The notes under the pieces were generated by a model that was not told the DNA's origin, did no database searches, and saw nothing but the letters and a program-made list of their open reading frames with translations. From assembly GCA_021816665.1 (NCBI GenBank), contig JAKAXI010000063.1:1-8884 (forward strand): a DNA stretch of 8,884 nucleotides. The letters are read 5' to 3'. Source of the DNA: Bacillota bacterium. Its GTDB lineage: Bacteria; Bacillota; Bacilli; Alicyclobacillales; Alicyclobacillaceae. Position numbers and translations under genes: made by a program. This document shows, piece after piece, positions 1-5,645 of this stretch (the first letter of the stretch is position 1; each line of letters opens with the position of its first letter).

Positions 1-31
1 ATGCCTATCATACCTGTTTTTCATCTCTGAT

Positions 32-78
32 AAAAAGGGCGGTGGCAGCTGTGACTACTTGTCACCCCGCCATCGCCC
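32..78 (-). terminator. Intrinsic terminator of the gene at 140-667
   Basis: Read on the minus strand, two arms of 10 nt (78-69 and 46-37, nine pairs with one A.C mismatch) enclose a second stem GTGAC/GTCAC (65-61 with 55-51) around a 5-nt loop. They are separated by a small internal loop (68-66 opposite 50-47). The outer stem is followed directly by five T residues (36-32). This is the standard layout of a rho-independent terminator and lies about 60 nt after the stop codon of the only upstream minus-strand gene. No T-tract follows in the plus direction, so it should work for leftward transcription only. Confidence 0.85.
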
Positions 79-139
79 GACGCTACAGACGTTCTTGACG
101 TTGCCCTGTGTAAAGCAGCTCTTGCCTGAACAACAGCAT

Positions 140-667
140 TCACTCTTCGACAGGGTCTGCCGATTGACGACCCCGTCGACGGCGCGAAGTGGCTTTTCGC
201 TTCGTAATCTTCATCTTAATCTCGCGCTCGACCGTGGTGTGTTTGGTGATCATGTCTGGGGTCAACTTCCCTTGTGCAGTGAACATGCAGAAGTCAAAGG
301 GGGTTTTCAATTCGTCCTTTGGAACCTGCATCTCGTCCGCGAGCAAGTCGCGGTCGAGGACCTCGCGCTCGCTAATCTTGGGCGTCAACACAGCGTGTTC
401 GCCGTTCGGTAGGACGATCACGATCTCTTCCTCGCCACTCTGCTGGAACAACACTTCGAGTTCCTCGAACAAGAGTTTGTTTTCTTCATTTCGTTCGCGT
501 GAGATCTCTTTGTTTTGAAAGTAGCGCTGCACCGATTCCTCAATCTTCAGCCGACGCGTCTGCATCTCTTCTTCTGTTTCAACCGCTTCTGCAGAGGTCG
601 CGGTTTGATCTGTCTCCTGTTCGCCTGCCACTACTGTGTCCTGCAAATCCTTCTCAGTTGTCGACAT
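140..667 (-). CDS. Hypothetical protein, acidic N-terminus and basic C-terminus
   Basis: I do not recognise this 175-residue protein and assign no function. The first ~35 residues are acidic, Thr/Gln-rich and probably disordered. Residues ~35-75 are charged and look helical, possibly a short coiled coil (heptad-like Leu/Phe spacing around KLLFEELEVLF). Residues ~80-97 contain a beta-like segment (EEIVIVLPNGEHAVLTPK). A central soluble stretch follows, with one Cys (127). Residues ~147-167 are strongly basic, ending in a KRK...SRRRRGR run that could bind nucleic acid. There is no signal peptide or membrane segment. The ATG at 667 is chosen because GAGGTGA lies 8 nt upstream; an in-frame GTG at 679 has no ribosome binding site. 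The gene is monocistronic, divergent from pirin, and closed by the terminator at 32-78. Coding is supported by the ribosome binding site, the terminator and a sensible composition, not by homology. Confidence 0.75.
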   Translation of the reverse strand: MSTTEKDLQDTVVAGEQETDQTATSAEAVETEEEMQTRRLKIEESVQRYFQNKEISRERNEENKLLFEELEVLFQQSGEEEIVIVLPNGEHAVLTPKISEREVLDRDLLADEMQVPKDELKTPFDFCMFTAQGKLTPDMITKHTTVEREIKMKITKRKATSRRRRGRQSADPVEE

Positions 668-675
668 GCTACCTC

Positions 676-682
676 TCACCTC
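676..682 (-). promoter_or_regulatory. Ribosome binding site for the gene at 140-667
   Basis: GAGGTGA on the minus strand, 8 nt before the ATG at 667. It decides the start in favour of 667 over the in-frame GTG at 679, which overlaps this site. Confidence 0.7.
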
Positions 683-809
683 GTGTATATTCTGCCGGTG
701 CGGCGAAATGCGGCAGAGAATCGCGGACGGCCCGTTGTCCTGTCCACTTCCAATACTCTGCGGCGCGCGCCGCGGTCTCTCCCAATCCTATGAGGACAGG
801 CAAGATCCT

Positions 810-838
810 ATGTTACACGATAGACTCCTTGCCGTCAC
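810..838 (-). promoter_or_regulatory. Candidate sigma-A promoter for the hypothetical gene
   Basis: On the minus strand GTGACG (838-833) and TAACAT (815-810) each match the -35 and -10 consensus at four of six positions and are separated by exactly 17 nt. The transcript would start near 803 and carry a leader of about 135 nt. The elements are weak and were found by eye. Their position within the only divergent intergenic region is the main support. Confidence 0.3.
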
Positions 839-845
839 CGCTGTA

Positions 846-873
846 TTTACTTACTTTTTGATAGTGATATACT
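846..873 (+). promoter_or_regulatory. Candidate sigma-A promoter for the pirin gene
   Basis: TTTACT (846-851, four of six matches to the -35 consensus) and TATACT (868-873, five of six matches to the -10 consensus) are 16 nt apart in a locally AT-rich stretch of an otherwise GC-rich region. Transcription would begin near 880, inside the inverted repeat at 872-886, leaving a leader of about 80 nt before the pirin start. Confidence 0.4.
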
Positions 874-886
874 ACACTGTGTGTAG
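872..886. promoter_or_regulatory. Perfect inverted repeat, possible operator for pirin
   Basis: CTACAC-TGT-GTGTAG has two perfect 6-nt arms around a 3-nt centre. It overlaps the end of the candidate -10 box and the expected transcription start of the pirin gene, a typical place for a dimeric repressor to act. The binding protein is unknown and is not encoded in this window. A short RNA hairpin at the 5' end of the transcript is an alternative reading. Confidence 0.4.
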
Positions 887-948
887 CCCCGTTGGGCAAT
901 CTACAACCAGCCATCACCGGCTCAACAGTAGCCGATTGCACATGAAAG

Positions 949-953
949 AAGGA
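949..953 (+). promoter_or_regulatory. Ribosome binding site deciding the pirin start
   Basis: AAGGA (within GAAAGAAGGA) lies 7 nt before the ATG at 961 but only 1 nt before the in-frame ATG at 955. It therefore favours 961. Confidence 0.6.
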
Positions 954-960
954 CATGCCA

Positions 961-1806
961 ATGACCCAGACACCCGTTTACGAGCGCAACATCAAACGCG
1001 TTTGGACACCTGAACCGCGGAAACAGAGCCCAATCCACACCGCTGCCATGGTGTTGGACCCGGACAACCACGCAGAAAACGATCCATTTCTCCTCCTCGC
1101 TGAGGACTGGTTCGGGCATGGAACGTTCGATGTGCACCCCCACCGTGGGATTGAAACTGTCACGTACGTCATTGAGGGGAAACTGAGCCACTTTGACAAC
1201 CGCTTTGGCGACGGTGCACTCGAACCCGGAGACGTGCAGTGGATGACGGCGGGACGAGGTGTGATTCATAAAGAAGATCCGGCCCCTGGTGAGCAGGTCC
1301 ACAGCCTACAACTTTGGGTCAACCTGCCGCGCGCAGAGAAGATGACGGAACCGCGCTACCAAAACTTGCGCGCGAAGGACATGCCGGTCGTTGACGGGCC
1401 GGGATCGACCGTGCGGGTATTCTCAGGAAGTTCCGCTGGAGTTGCCGCAGCGACACAAAACCACGTCCCTGTCACAATGGTTGAAATCAATCTGGAGGAA
1501 GGCGCAACGTTCACGCAGGATTTGCCGGGGGACTACAGCGGATTCTTTTACGTCCTGGCGGGCAGTGGTTTGTTTGGCACCGCTGACACAGAGGGCCGCA
1601 AAGGACAGACCCTGCTGCTCGGCGGAACGCACGGCGCTCGCGAAAGCAGTGTTACTGTTCGCGCAACCACGCCGATGAAAGTGCTACTGTACGCCGGGCG
1701 GCCACTCCACGAACCCGTGGTCTCGTACGGACCGTTTGTGATGAACACGCGCCAAGAGATCATCCAGGCCATCGAAGACTACCAGAACGGAAACTTCGTG
1801 CGGTAA
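961..1806 (+). CDS. Pirin family protein
   Basis: A 281-residue bicupin of normal pirin length. The N-terminal cupin holds the metal ligands: HPH at 59-61 (in VHPHRGIETVTYVIEG) and H103/E105 in GVIHKED, matching the two His, one His and one Glu that bind Fe in characterised pirins. The signature GDVQWMTAGRG is at 90-100. The C-terminal pirin domain (~170-281) ends with LLYAGRPLHEPVVSYGPFV and an amphipathic helix, as usual for the family. Bacterial pirins are cytosolic; some have quercetin 2,3-dioxygenase activity and others are thought to act as redox or stress regulators. The substrate cannot be read from sequence. The ATG at 961 is chosen over 955 for its ribosome binding site spacing. The gene stands alone, is convergent with coxE, and its last 47 bp overlap the coxE 3' end. 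No functional tie to CO oxidation is evident. Family assignment is firm; role is not. Confidence 0.95.
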   Translation: MTQTPVYERNIKRVWTPEPRKQSPIHTAAMVLDPDNHAENDPFLLLAEDWFGHGTFDVHPHRGIETVTYVIEGKLSHFDNRFGDGALEPGDVQWMTAGRGVIHKEDPAPGEQVHSLQLWVNLPRAEKMTEPRYQNLRAKDMPVVDGPGSTVRVFSGSSAGVAAATQNHVPVTMVEINLEEGATFTQDLPGDYSGFFYVLAGSGLFGTADTEGRKGQTLLLGGTHGARESSVTVRATTPMKVLLYAGRPLHEPVVSYGPFVMNTRQEIIQAIEDYQNGNFVR

Positions 1807-3001
1807 GCGATTCAGCGAACAGTCCAGCGTCAACCGCCGCTTGCCAAGTGGAGACGTCGTGGACGTCCACAAACGCATTGAGGTACGGCAGTGCGGTGCG
1901 CATCGCGCTAATGGTGGGATCGTACTCCTGCTCATGAAGCAGTGGGTTTAACCAGACAATGCGCAAAGCGCACTGCCGCAACGCCTCCATGGCAGTATGC
2001 AAACGCTCCGGATGCCCCGCATCGAAACCATCTGAGGCCATGACGAGGACTGTTTGTCTGTGGATGATTCCGCGGTGTCGGTCCATCAATTCACCAAGAC
2101 TGTCACCGATGCGCGTTCCTCCCTGCAGACCACTCAGTCCAAGTTCACGCTCGGACAACCCTGTCAATCCCCGCCGGCGCAGCAAGGCGGTCACGCGCAC
2201 AAGCCGTGTGGAAAACAGGAACACCTCGGCGCGGGCGCGCGAGTGCAAAAACGTCCACGCCAGTGTCGTCAGAAAAGGCGCGAACGGCTTCATCGATCCC
2301 GATACATCCATCAGCATGACGATTCGCGGCCTGTCAGGTGCCTCTCGTCGCCAGAGCCAGCGCTGCACCTGTCCAGCTGTCCGCATCGCGGACTTCGTCG
2401 TGCGCCTTAGGTCGACTCGCCCTCGTACAGTTGGCTCCAACTTGCGGCTGAGAGGGGCTGGCAAGCGCGAAACGGCGCGAGTGGTCACACGAGCTACCGC
2501 CTTTAGGATATCTACATCGACTTTGACTGCGTAGCGCTCGCCGACGTCTCGGCTGTACCCTGGTAGCGGCGACATCGCCGCGACTTTGACCTGTTCCTCG
2601 TCGCGCCAGTCCTTGTGTGCTTGACCTCTCGCAGCACCGCCCGTGACACGGCGCTTCTCTTCAAAACTGCGCCCTTCGCCACGGAAGTAGCGGCGAAAGA
2701 GACTCTCAAAGCTCCCCCACTGTGCCGGACTTTTCGCGTATACCGCGCGCAGCGCACACATCACGTCACCCTCATCTGTCAGGTCGAGGTGTGTTAGTGC
2801 CGATAACGCCGCCTCCGTCTCCGGGGCAGTCGCTCGAAACCCGTGCGACCGCAGCCACGGTGCGAATCTGGAGACCTGGGCGACGACCTCGGCGGACACC
2901 CGTTTGCCGACCTCCATCGCCTCAGCCTGTGCCTTGTGATCGGTGTCGCTGTTCGAAGGTTCGCGCCGTGTCTGTTCACGTGACGGGTCTACACGTTCCA
3001 C
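1760..3001 (-). CDS. coxE: CoxE, VWA-domain CODH maturation protein
   Basis: A CoxE-type von Willebrand A protein (413 residues from this start). In Oligotropha, CoxE acts with CoxD and CoxF in post-translational building of the Mo-S-Cu site and is linked to copper insertion. Residues ~35-215 form the CoxE N-terminal part. The VWA domain spans ~225-385 with a complete MIDAS: DVSGS at 232-236, T296 in GGTRIG, and D324 in MASDGFD. Together with the MoxR ATPase CoxD upstream it forms the usual AAA+/VWA chaperone pair. The start is uncertain. GTG at 3001 overlaps coxD by 13 nt and has AAAGGGG 12 nt upstream, a slightly long gap. ATG at 2917 is an alternative with a weaker site and would lose 28 poorly conserved residues. 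It is the last gene of the operon; the 3' end runs 47 bp into the convergent pirin gene, so no terminator fits between them. Confidence 0.92.
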   Translation of the reverse strand: MERVDPSREQTRREPSNSDTDHKAQAEAMEVGKRVSAEVVAQVSRFAPWLRSHGFRATAPETEAALSALTHLDLTDEGDVMCALRAVYAKSPAQWGSFESLFRRYFRGEGRSFEEKRRVTGGAARGQAHKDWRDEEQVKVAAMSPLPGYSRDVGERYAVKVDVDILKAVARVTTRAVSRLPAPLSRKLEPTVRGRVDLRRTTKSAMRTAGQVQRWLWRREAPDRPRIVMLMDVSGSMKPFAPFLTTLAWTFLHSRARAEVFLFSTRLVRVTALLRRRGLTGLSERELGLSGLQGGTRIGDSLGELMDRHRGIIHRQTVLVMASDGFDAGHPERLHTAMEALRQCALRIVWLNPLLHEQEYDPTISAMRTALPYLNAFVDVHDVSTWQAAVDAGLFAESLTARSFRSGSLRWPG

Positions 3002-3840
3002 AGTGTGGCAAGTCCCCTTTCGGTTAACCACAGCACGTCTTCCTGAGTCTTGAGCAGGCAACCTAACGTGACCGCTGCTGTCTCTTCATCAAGCGACTGC
3101 GTTCCTAACTCTGCCAGTGCGTTCGCCCAGTCAATTGACTCTGCTAGGCCTGGCGGTTTTAACACAGATGCGCTCCGCAACCGACGCACAGCCCGCACCA
3201 CCTGGCGCAACAGCCTCGGTGCGACGTCCGGCAAGTACATCTGCAGGATTGTCACTTCCTGTTCATAGCCGGGGTAGTCAAGCCATTGGTAAAGGCAGCG
3301 CCGGCGCAGGGCGTCGGAGAGGTCGCGTGTACGGTTGGAGGTCAAGATGACCAGCGGTCGACCAGCGGCGCGCACAGTGCCGAGTTCCGGGATCGTCACC
3401 TGAAACTCTGACAGGAACTCGAGCAAGAGTGCCTCAAACGCTTCATCTGCGCGGTCCACTTCATCGATCAACAAAACGGGGCTCGGCTCTGCCCGCAAAG
3501 CCAACAGCAACGGTCGCTGGAGCAGGAATTCTTCGCTGTAGACGGACTGCGACGCACTCGTCCGAGGGTCCTGTACGGCCAACAACTGTTTCGGGTAGTT
3601 CCAGTCGTACAGAGCGTGTGTGACGTCGAGACCTTCATAGCACTGCAAGCGGACAAGCGATCGGCCATGGACGTCAGACAGCGCCTTGGCGAGCGCCGTT
3701 TTACCGACACCTGCCGGACCTTCGAGCAGAAGCGGGCGCCCGAGGCGAACTGCCAGGTGCAGCGCCGTGACCAGACTGTCGTCTGCGACGTAGCGCACGG
3801 CAGCGAGGTCTGATTGAAGCTGACGGATCCCGTCATTCAC
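2989..3840 (-). CDS. coxD: CoxD, MoxR-family AAA+ ATPase
   Basis: A 283-residue AAA+ ATPase of the MoxR/CoxD family, normal length. Walker A is GPAGVGKT (41-48), Walker B VLLIDEVDRAD (122-132), sensor 1 is in LTSNR (166-170), and RRR at 179-181 holds the likely arginine finger. The segment EGLDVTHALYDWNYPKQL (70-87) is characteristic of the cox-type subfamily. In Oligotropha, CoxD is an ATP-dependent chaperone needed for sulfuration of the Mo centre of apo-CODH; the same role is inferred here. GTG at 3840 is chosen because AGGTGG lies 9 nt upstream and homology starts right after it; an in-frame GTG at 3858 lacks a good site. The gene overlaps the end of coxG by 8 nt and the start of coxE by about 13 nt, so the three are probably translationally coupled. 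Confidence 0.93.
   Translation of the reverse strand: MNDGIRQLQSDLAAVRYVADDSLVTALHLAVRLGRPLLLEGPAGVGKTALAKALSDVHGRSLVRLQCYEGLDVTHALYDWNYPKQLLAVQDPRTSASQSVYSEEFLLQRPLLLALRAEPSPVLLIDEVDRADEAFEALLLEFLSEFQVTIPELGTVRAAGRPLVILTSNRTRDLSDALRRRCLYQWLDYPGYEQEVTILQMYLPDVAPRLLRQVVRAVRRLRSASVLKPPGLAESIDWANALAELGTQSLDEETAAVTLGCLLKTQEDVLWLTERGLATLWNV
3014..3020 (-). promoter_or_regulatory. Ribosome binding site proposed for coxE
   Basis: AAAGGGG on the minus strand, inside the coxD 3' end and 12 nt before the GTG at 3001. The spacing is longer than ideal, so the coxE start remains open between 3001 and 2917. Confidence 0.4.
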
Positions 3841-4318
3841 CGGACGAGGCCACCTCACTCTGGCCAGATTCGGCCGCGTCCGCTTCCAGCGCGTCGCGGA
3901 GATTGGCGAACACCTTCTCCGTAATTTTGCGCGCTTCGTTGTCGATCAGGCGCCCACCAATGCTCGCGATGGGTCCGCTCACCTTTACGTCACATTGCCA
4001 CGACAGCTTTGTGCCTGTCTCCGCGTCATCAAGCGTCATCTCCGCCTGCATGTCGACGCCGCTGCCCATGCCTCCGCCCTTGATGACGAGCGCCGCCTGT
4101 CGACCGTTCTCGGCGACAGAGAGTGAACTCGTCAGGTCAAACTTTCCTCGAATGGGCCCGACCCCAACGCGCACAAGGGTGCGGAACTCTGTTTCACTGT
4201 GCACGTCGAGCGCCAGGAGGTCGGGAATACAGGGGCCCATTTGGTTCGGGTCGATGACGAACGCCCACACCTTGGCTCGCGCCGATTGAATCGTAAAGTC
4301 TCCTTGATACGTACGCAT
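3833..4318 (-). CDS. coxG: CoxG, SRPBCC-fold CODH accessory protein
   Basis: A 161-residue protein of the CoxG family (SRPBCC/START-like fold). The fold covers ~1-145: the N-terminal strand and helix with WAFVIDPNQMGPCIPDL (18-34), the GPIRGKFD turn (54-61), the Gly-rich GGGMGSGVDM (81-90), the SGPIASIGGRLID stretch (114-126) typical of CoxG, and a final long helix. The last ~15 residues are acidic and Ser-rich with no hydrophobic anchor. CoxG is not part of the CODH heterohexamer. Work on homologues links it to membrane recruitment and to carrying menaquinone between membrane and enzyme; that role is inferred here. The start at 4318 has GAGGGGGA 7 nt upstream. It sits 42 nt after the xdhC-type gene and overlaps coxD by 8 nt. 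Confidence 0.92.
   Translation of the reverse strand: MRTYQGDFTIQSARAKVWAFVIDPNQMGPCIPDLLALDVHSETEFRTLVRVGVGPIRGKFDLTSSLSVAENGRQAALVIKGGGMGSGVDMQAEMTLDDAETGTKLSWQCDVKVSGPIASIGGRLIDNEARKITEKVFANLRDALEADAAESGQSEVASSGE
3850..3855 (-). promoter_or_regulatory. Ribosome binding site deciding the coxD start
   Basis: AGGTGG on the minus strand, within the coxG coding region, 9 nt before the GTG at 3840. This supports 3840 over the in-frame GTG at 3858, which lies just upstream of the site. Confidence 0.55.
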
Positions 4319-4360
4319 AGTTTGTCCCCCTCGCCAGTCTTTCCCTCTGCATACTGCCAG

Positions 4361-5455
4361 TCAGTTCGGTGATTGTCGCCCGACCTGTCGAATGGAGAGA
4401 TACGCGTCGGGGTTGGCTTCAAACTTGCCCTTGCACCCTGCGCAGCAGAATCCGTAGTTGACACCGTTGTATACAGTCACGTGCGCTGCGGTCGTGAGGT
4501 CGACCGTCATGCCGCAAACCGGGTCGATCACGCGGTCCGTACGAGCGGTTTCAACCCTCAACGACGCCTCCCAACCGCACGCGTTCGACGCCACAAATGC
4601 TGTTGCTGCTGCGGATTCGTCAGAATGAGAACGAGCAGATGAAAGAGGCTCCCACGTCCTACCGCCGCGGCGGCGACGCTCGACGATTTGCGCGAGGATG
4701 CAGAGGGCAATCTCATCTGGTCCACTAGCGCCAATGTCAAGGCCCGCCGGGGCAGCTGCGTGATCGCATAAACTTGCGGGCACGCCCGCACTTTGCAACT
4801 CGTCTCGAAGCACTTGCCACCGCCGCGGGCTTGTGACGACGCCGAGGTAACTGAGCGGCCGATCCATCAGGGCAGTCACGGCATCGACGTCGTACAGTCC
4901 CATCGTCGCTACGACGCCGTACGTTGTCCGCTGTCTGTAACGAGCCAGTGGCTTTCGCAACGTCTCAATCGGATCGCCAGTCCCAACTTCGGGCGCCGCA
5001 CTGCGTATATCCACACCGTTTGATTCCAGCGCTGACTGAACGGCTTCAAAGCCGAACTGAGGAGCGAGCCCACAAACCGCCAGTGCAATCGGCGACGCGC
5101 CGATCACGGCGAGCAGCGGACGTTGCAGCTTGGGTTCCATGAACAACTCCACAGTACCTTCGGAGTGGCACGTCATCGGCAGAACCAGCACACCTTCCCC
5201 CGGGTCAGCCGGTGGCTGCGCTGTGACGAGCAGCAACCTGCTCTCTCCAGCCCGCAGACAAGCACGCGCTTGTTCCACGACCAGGGAGCGCGTACAGTGC
5301 CCGCCGACAAAACCAATCATGTCGCCACCCGCCGTCACAACTGCGCGGTCTCCGACATTGGCTGAACTCGGTCGAACGCGACGCACGACGGTCACGAGTA
5401 CATACGGCTCGTGCGCGGCCTCGAGTTGCGCGACTGCGTCGTTGACGATCTCCAT
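4361..5455 (-). CDS. XdhC/CoxF-like maturation factor fused to a YHS domain
   Basis: A 364-residue, probably cytosolic protein of the XdhC/CoxI/CoxF family. The N-terminal XdhC domain covers ~1-75 (LVTVVRRVRPSSANVGDRAV, GFVGGHC at 48-54), then CHSEGTVELFMEP (96-108). A Rossmann-like domain covers ~112-262, starting at LLAVIGASPIA and ending with PAGLDIGASGPDEIALCILA, the usual C-terminal signature. A Ser/Ala/Arg-rich linker (~262-307) leads to a YHS domain (~308-353): DPVCGM (311-316), then FCCAGC with C337, C338, C341, then KFEANPDAYL. XdhC proteins bind molybdenum cofactor and help sulfurate it; Oligotropha CoxF is tied to copper insertion. YHS domains occur in heavy-metal proteins, so a copper role is plausible but inferred. 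ATG at 5455 fits the family's N-terminus, although its ribosome binding site is weak; an in-frame TTG at 5563 would add an Arg-rich stretch without family resemblance. It lies 190 nt after coxL and 42 nt before coxG. coxF or coxI would be reasonable names. Confidence 0.9.
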   Translation of the reverse strand: MEIVNDAVAQLEAAHEPYVLVTVVRRVRPSSANVGDRAVVTAGGDMIGFVGGHCTRSLVVEQARACLRAGESRLLLVTAQPPADPGEGVLVLPMTCHSEGTVELFMEPKLQRPLLAVIGASPIALAVCGLAPQFGFEAVQSALESNGVDIRSAAPEVGTGDPIETLRKPLARYRQRTTYGVVATMGLYDVDAVTALMDRPLSYLGVVTSPRRWQVLRDELQSAGVPASLCDHAAAPAGLDIGASGPDEIALCILAQIVERRRRGGRTWEPLSSARSHSDESAAATAFVASNACGWEASLRVETARTDRVIDPVCGMTVDLTTAAHVTVYNGVNYGFCCAGCKGKFEANPDAYLSIRQVGRQSPN

Positions 5456-5645
5456 TTCTGCGCGGTCCGGTACGCAGCGCGTCCGACCGCTCCCCCCTCC
5501 AGTTGCGTATCGGCTTCGCGGTCGAAACCGACTGTGACACTTTGACAGCCTCTCCCGTCCCAATCCCTACCCCGGAAACCACCCTTGTGAGCGGTTCTCT
5601 TTGTCTACGTTCTGGGCAGCGAACCGCACACGTTGAAACTAAGGG
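5456..5645 (-). other. Leader between coxL and the xdhC-type gene
   Basis: This 190-nt stretch is the only sizeable gap in the operon. I see no convincing gene in it. On the minus strand it contains a very G-rich, ribosome-binding-site-like tract (GGAGGGGGGAG, about 5500-5490) with no start codon at a useful distance. It also has two interleaved inverted repeats: 5509-5504 with 5476-5471, and 5490-5485 with 5467-5462. The second arm ends 6 nt before the ATG at 5455. Regulatory RNA structure is possible; decay of a former coding extension is the alternative. No clear terminator with a T-tract is seen. Confidence 0.4.

Noticed and set aside
862..874. TAGT-N5-ACTA as a second operator near the pirin promoter
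   Set aside because: The arms are only 4 nt and AT-rich, so chance is likely; the neighbouring CTACAC-TGT-GTGTAG dyad is stronger.
1959..2534. 191-codon open frame on the plus strand
   Set aside because: Antisense to coxE, Arg/Ser-rich and without family resemblance; a shadow of the coxE frame.
5456..5563. N-terminal extension of the xdhC-type gene from a TTG at 5563
   Set aside because: It would add 36 residues rich in Arg, Ser and Gly with no likeness to the family, whose N-terminus fits the ATG at 5455. No good ribosome binding site precedes the TTG.
5205..5582. 125-codon minus-strand frame overlapping the xdhC-type gene in another frame
   Set aside because: The part within the gene is Arg-rich shadow. 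The part in the gap reads smoothly but matches nothing I know, and no second gene fits here.
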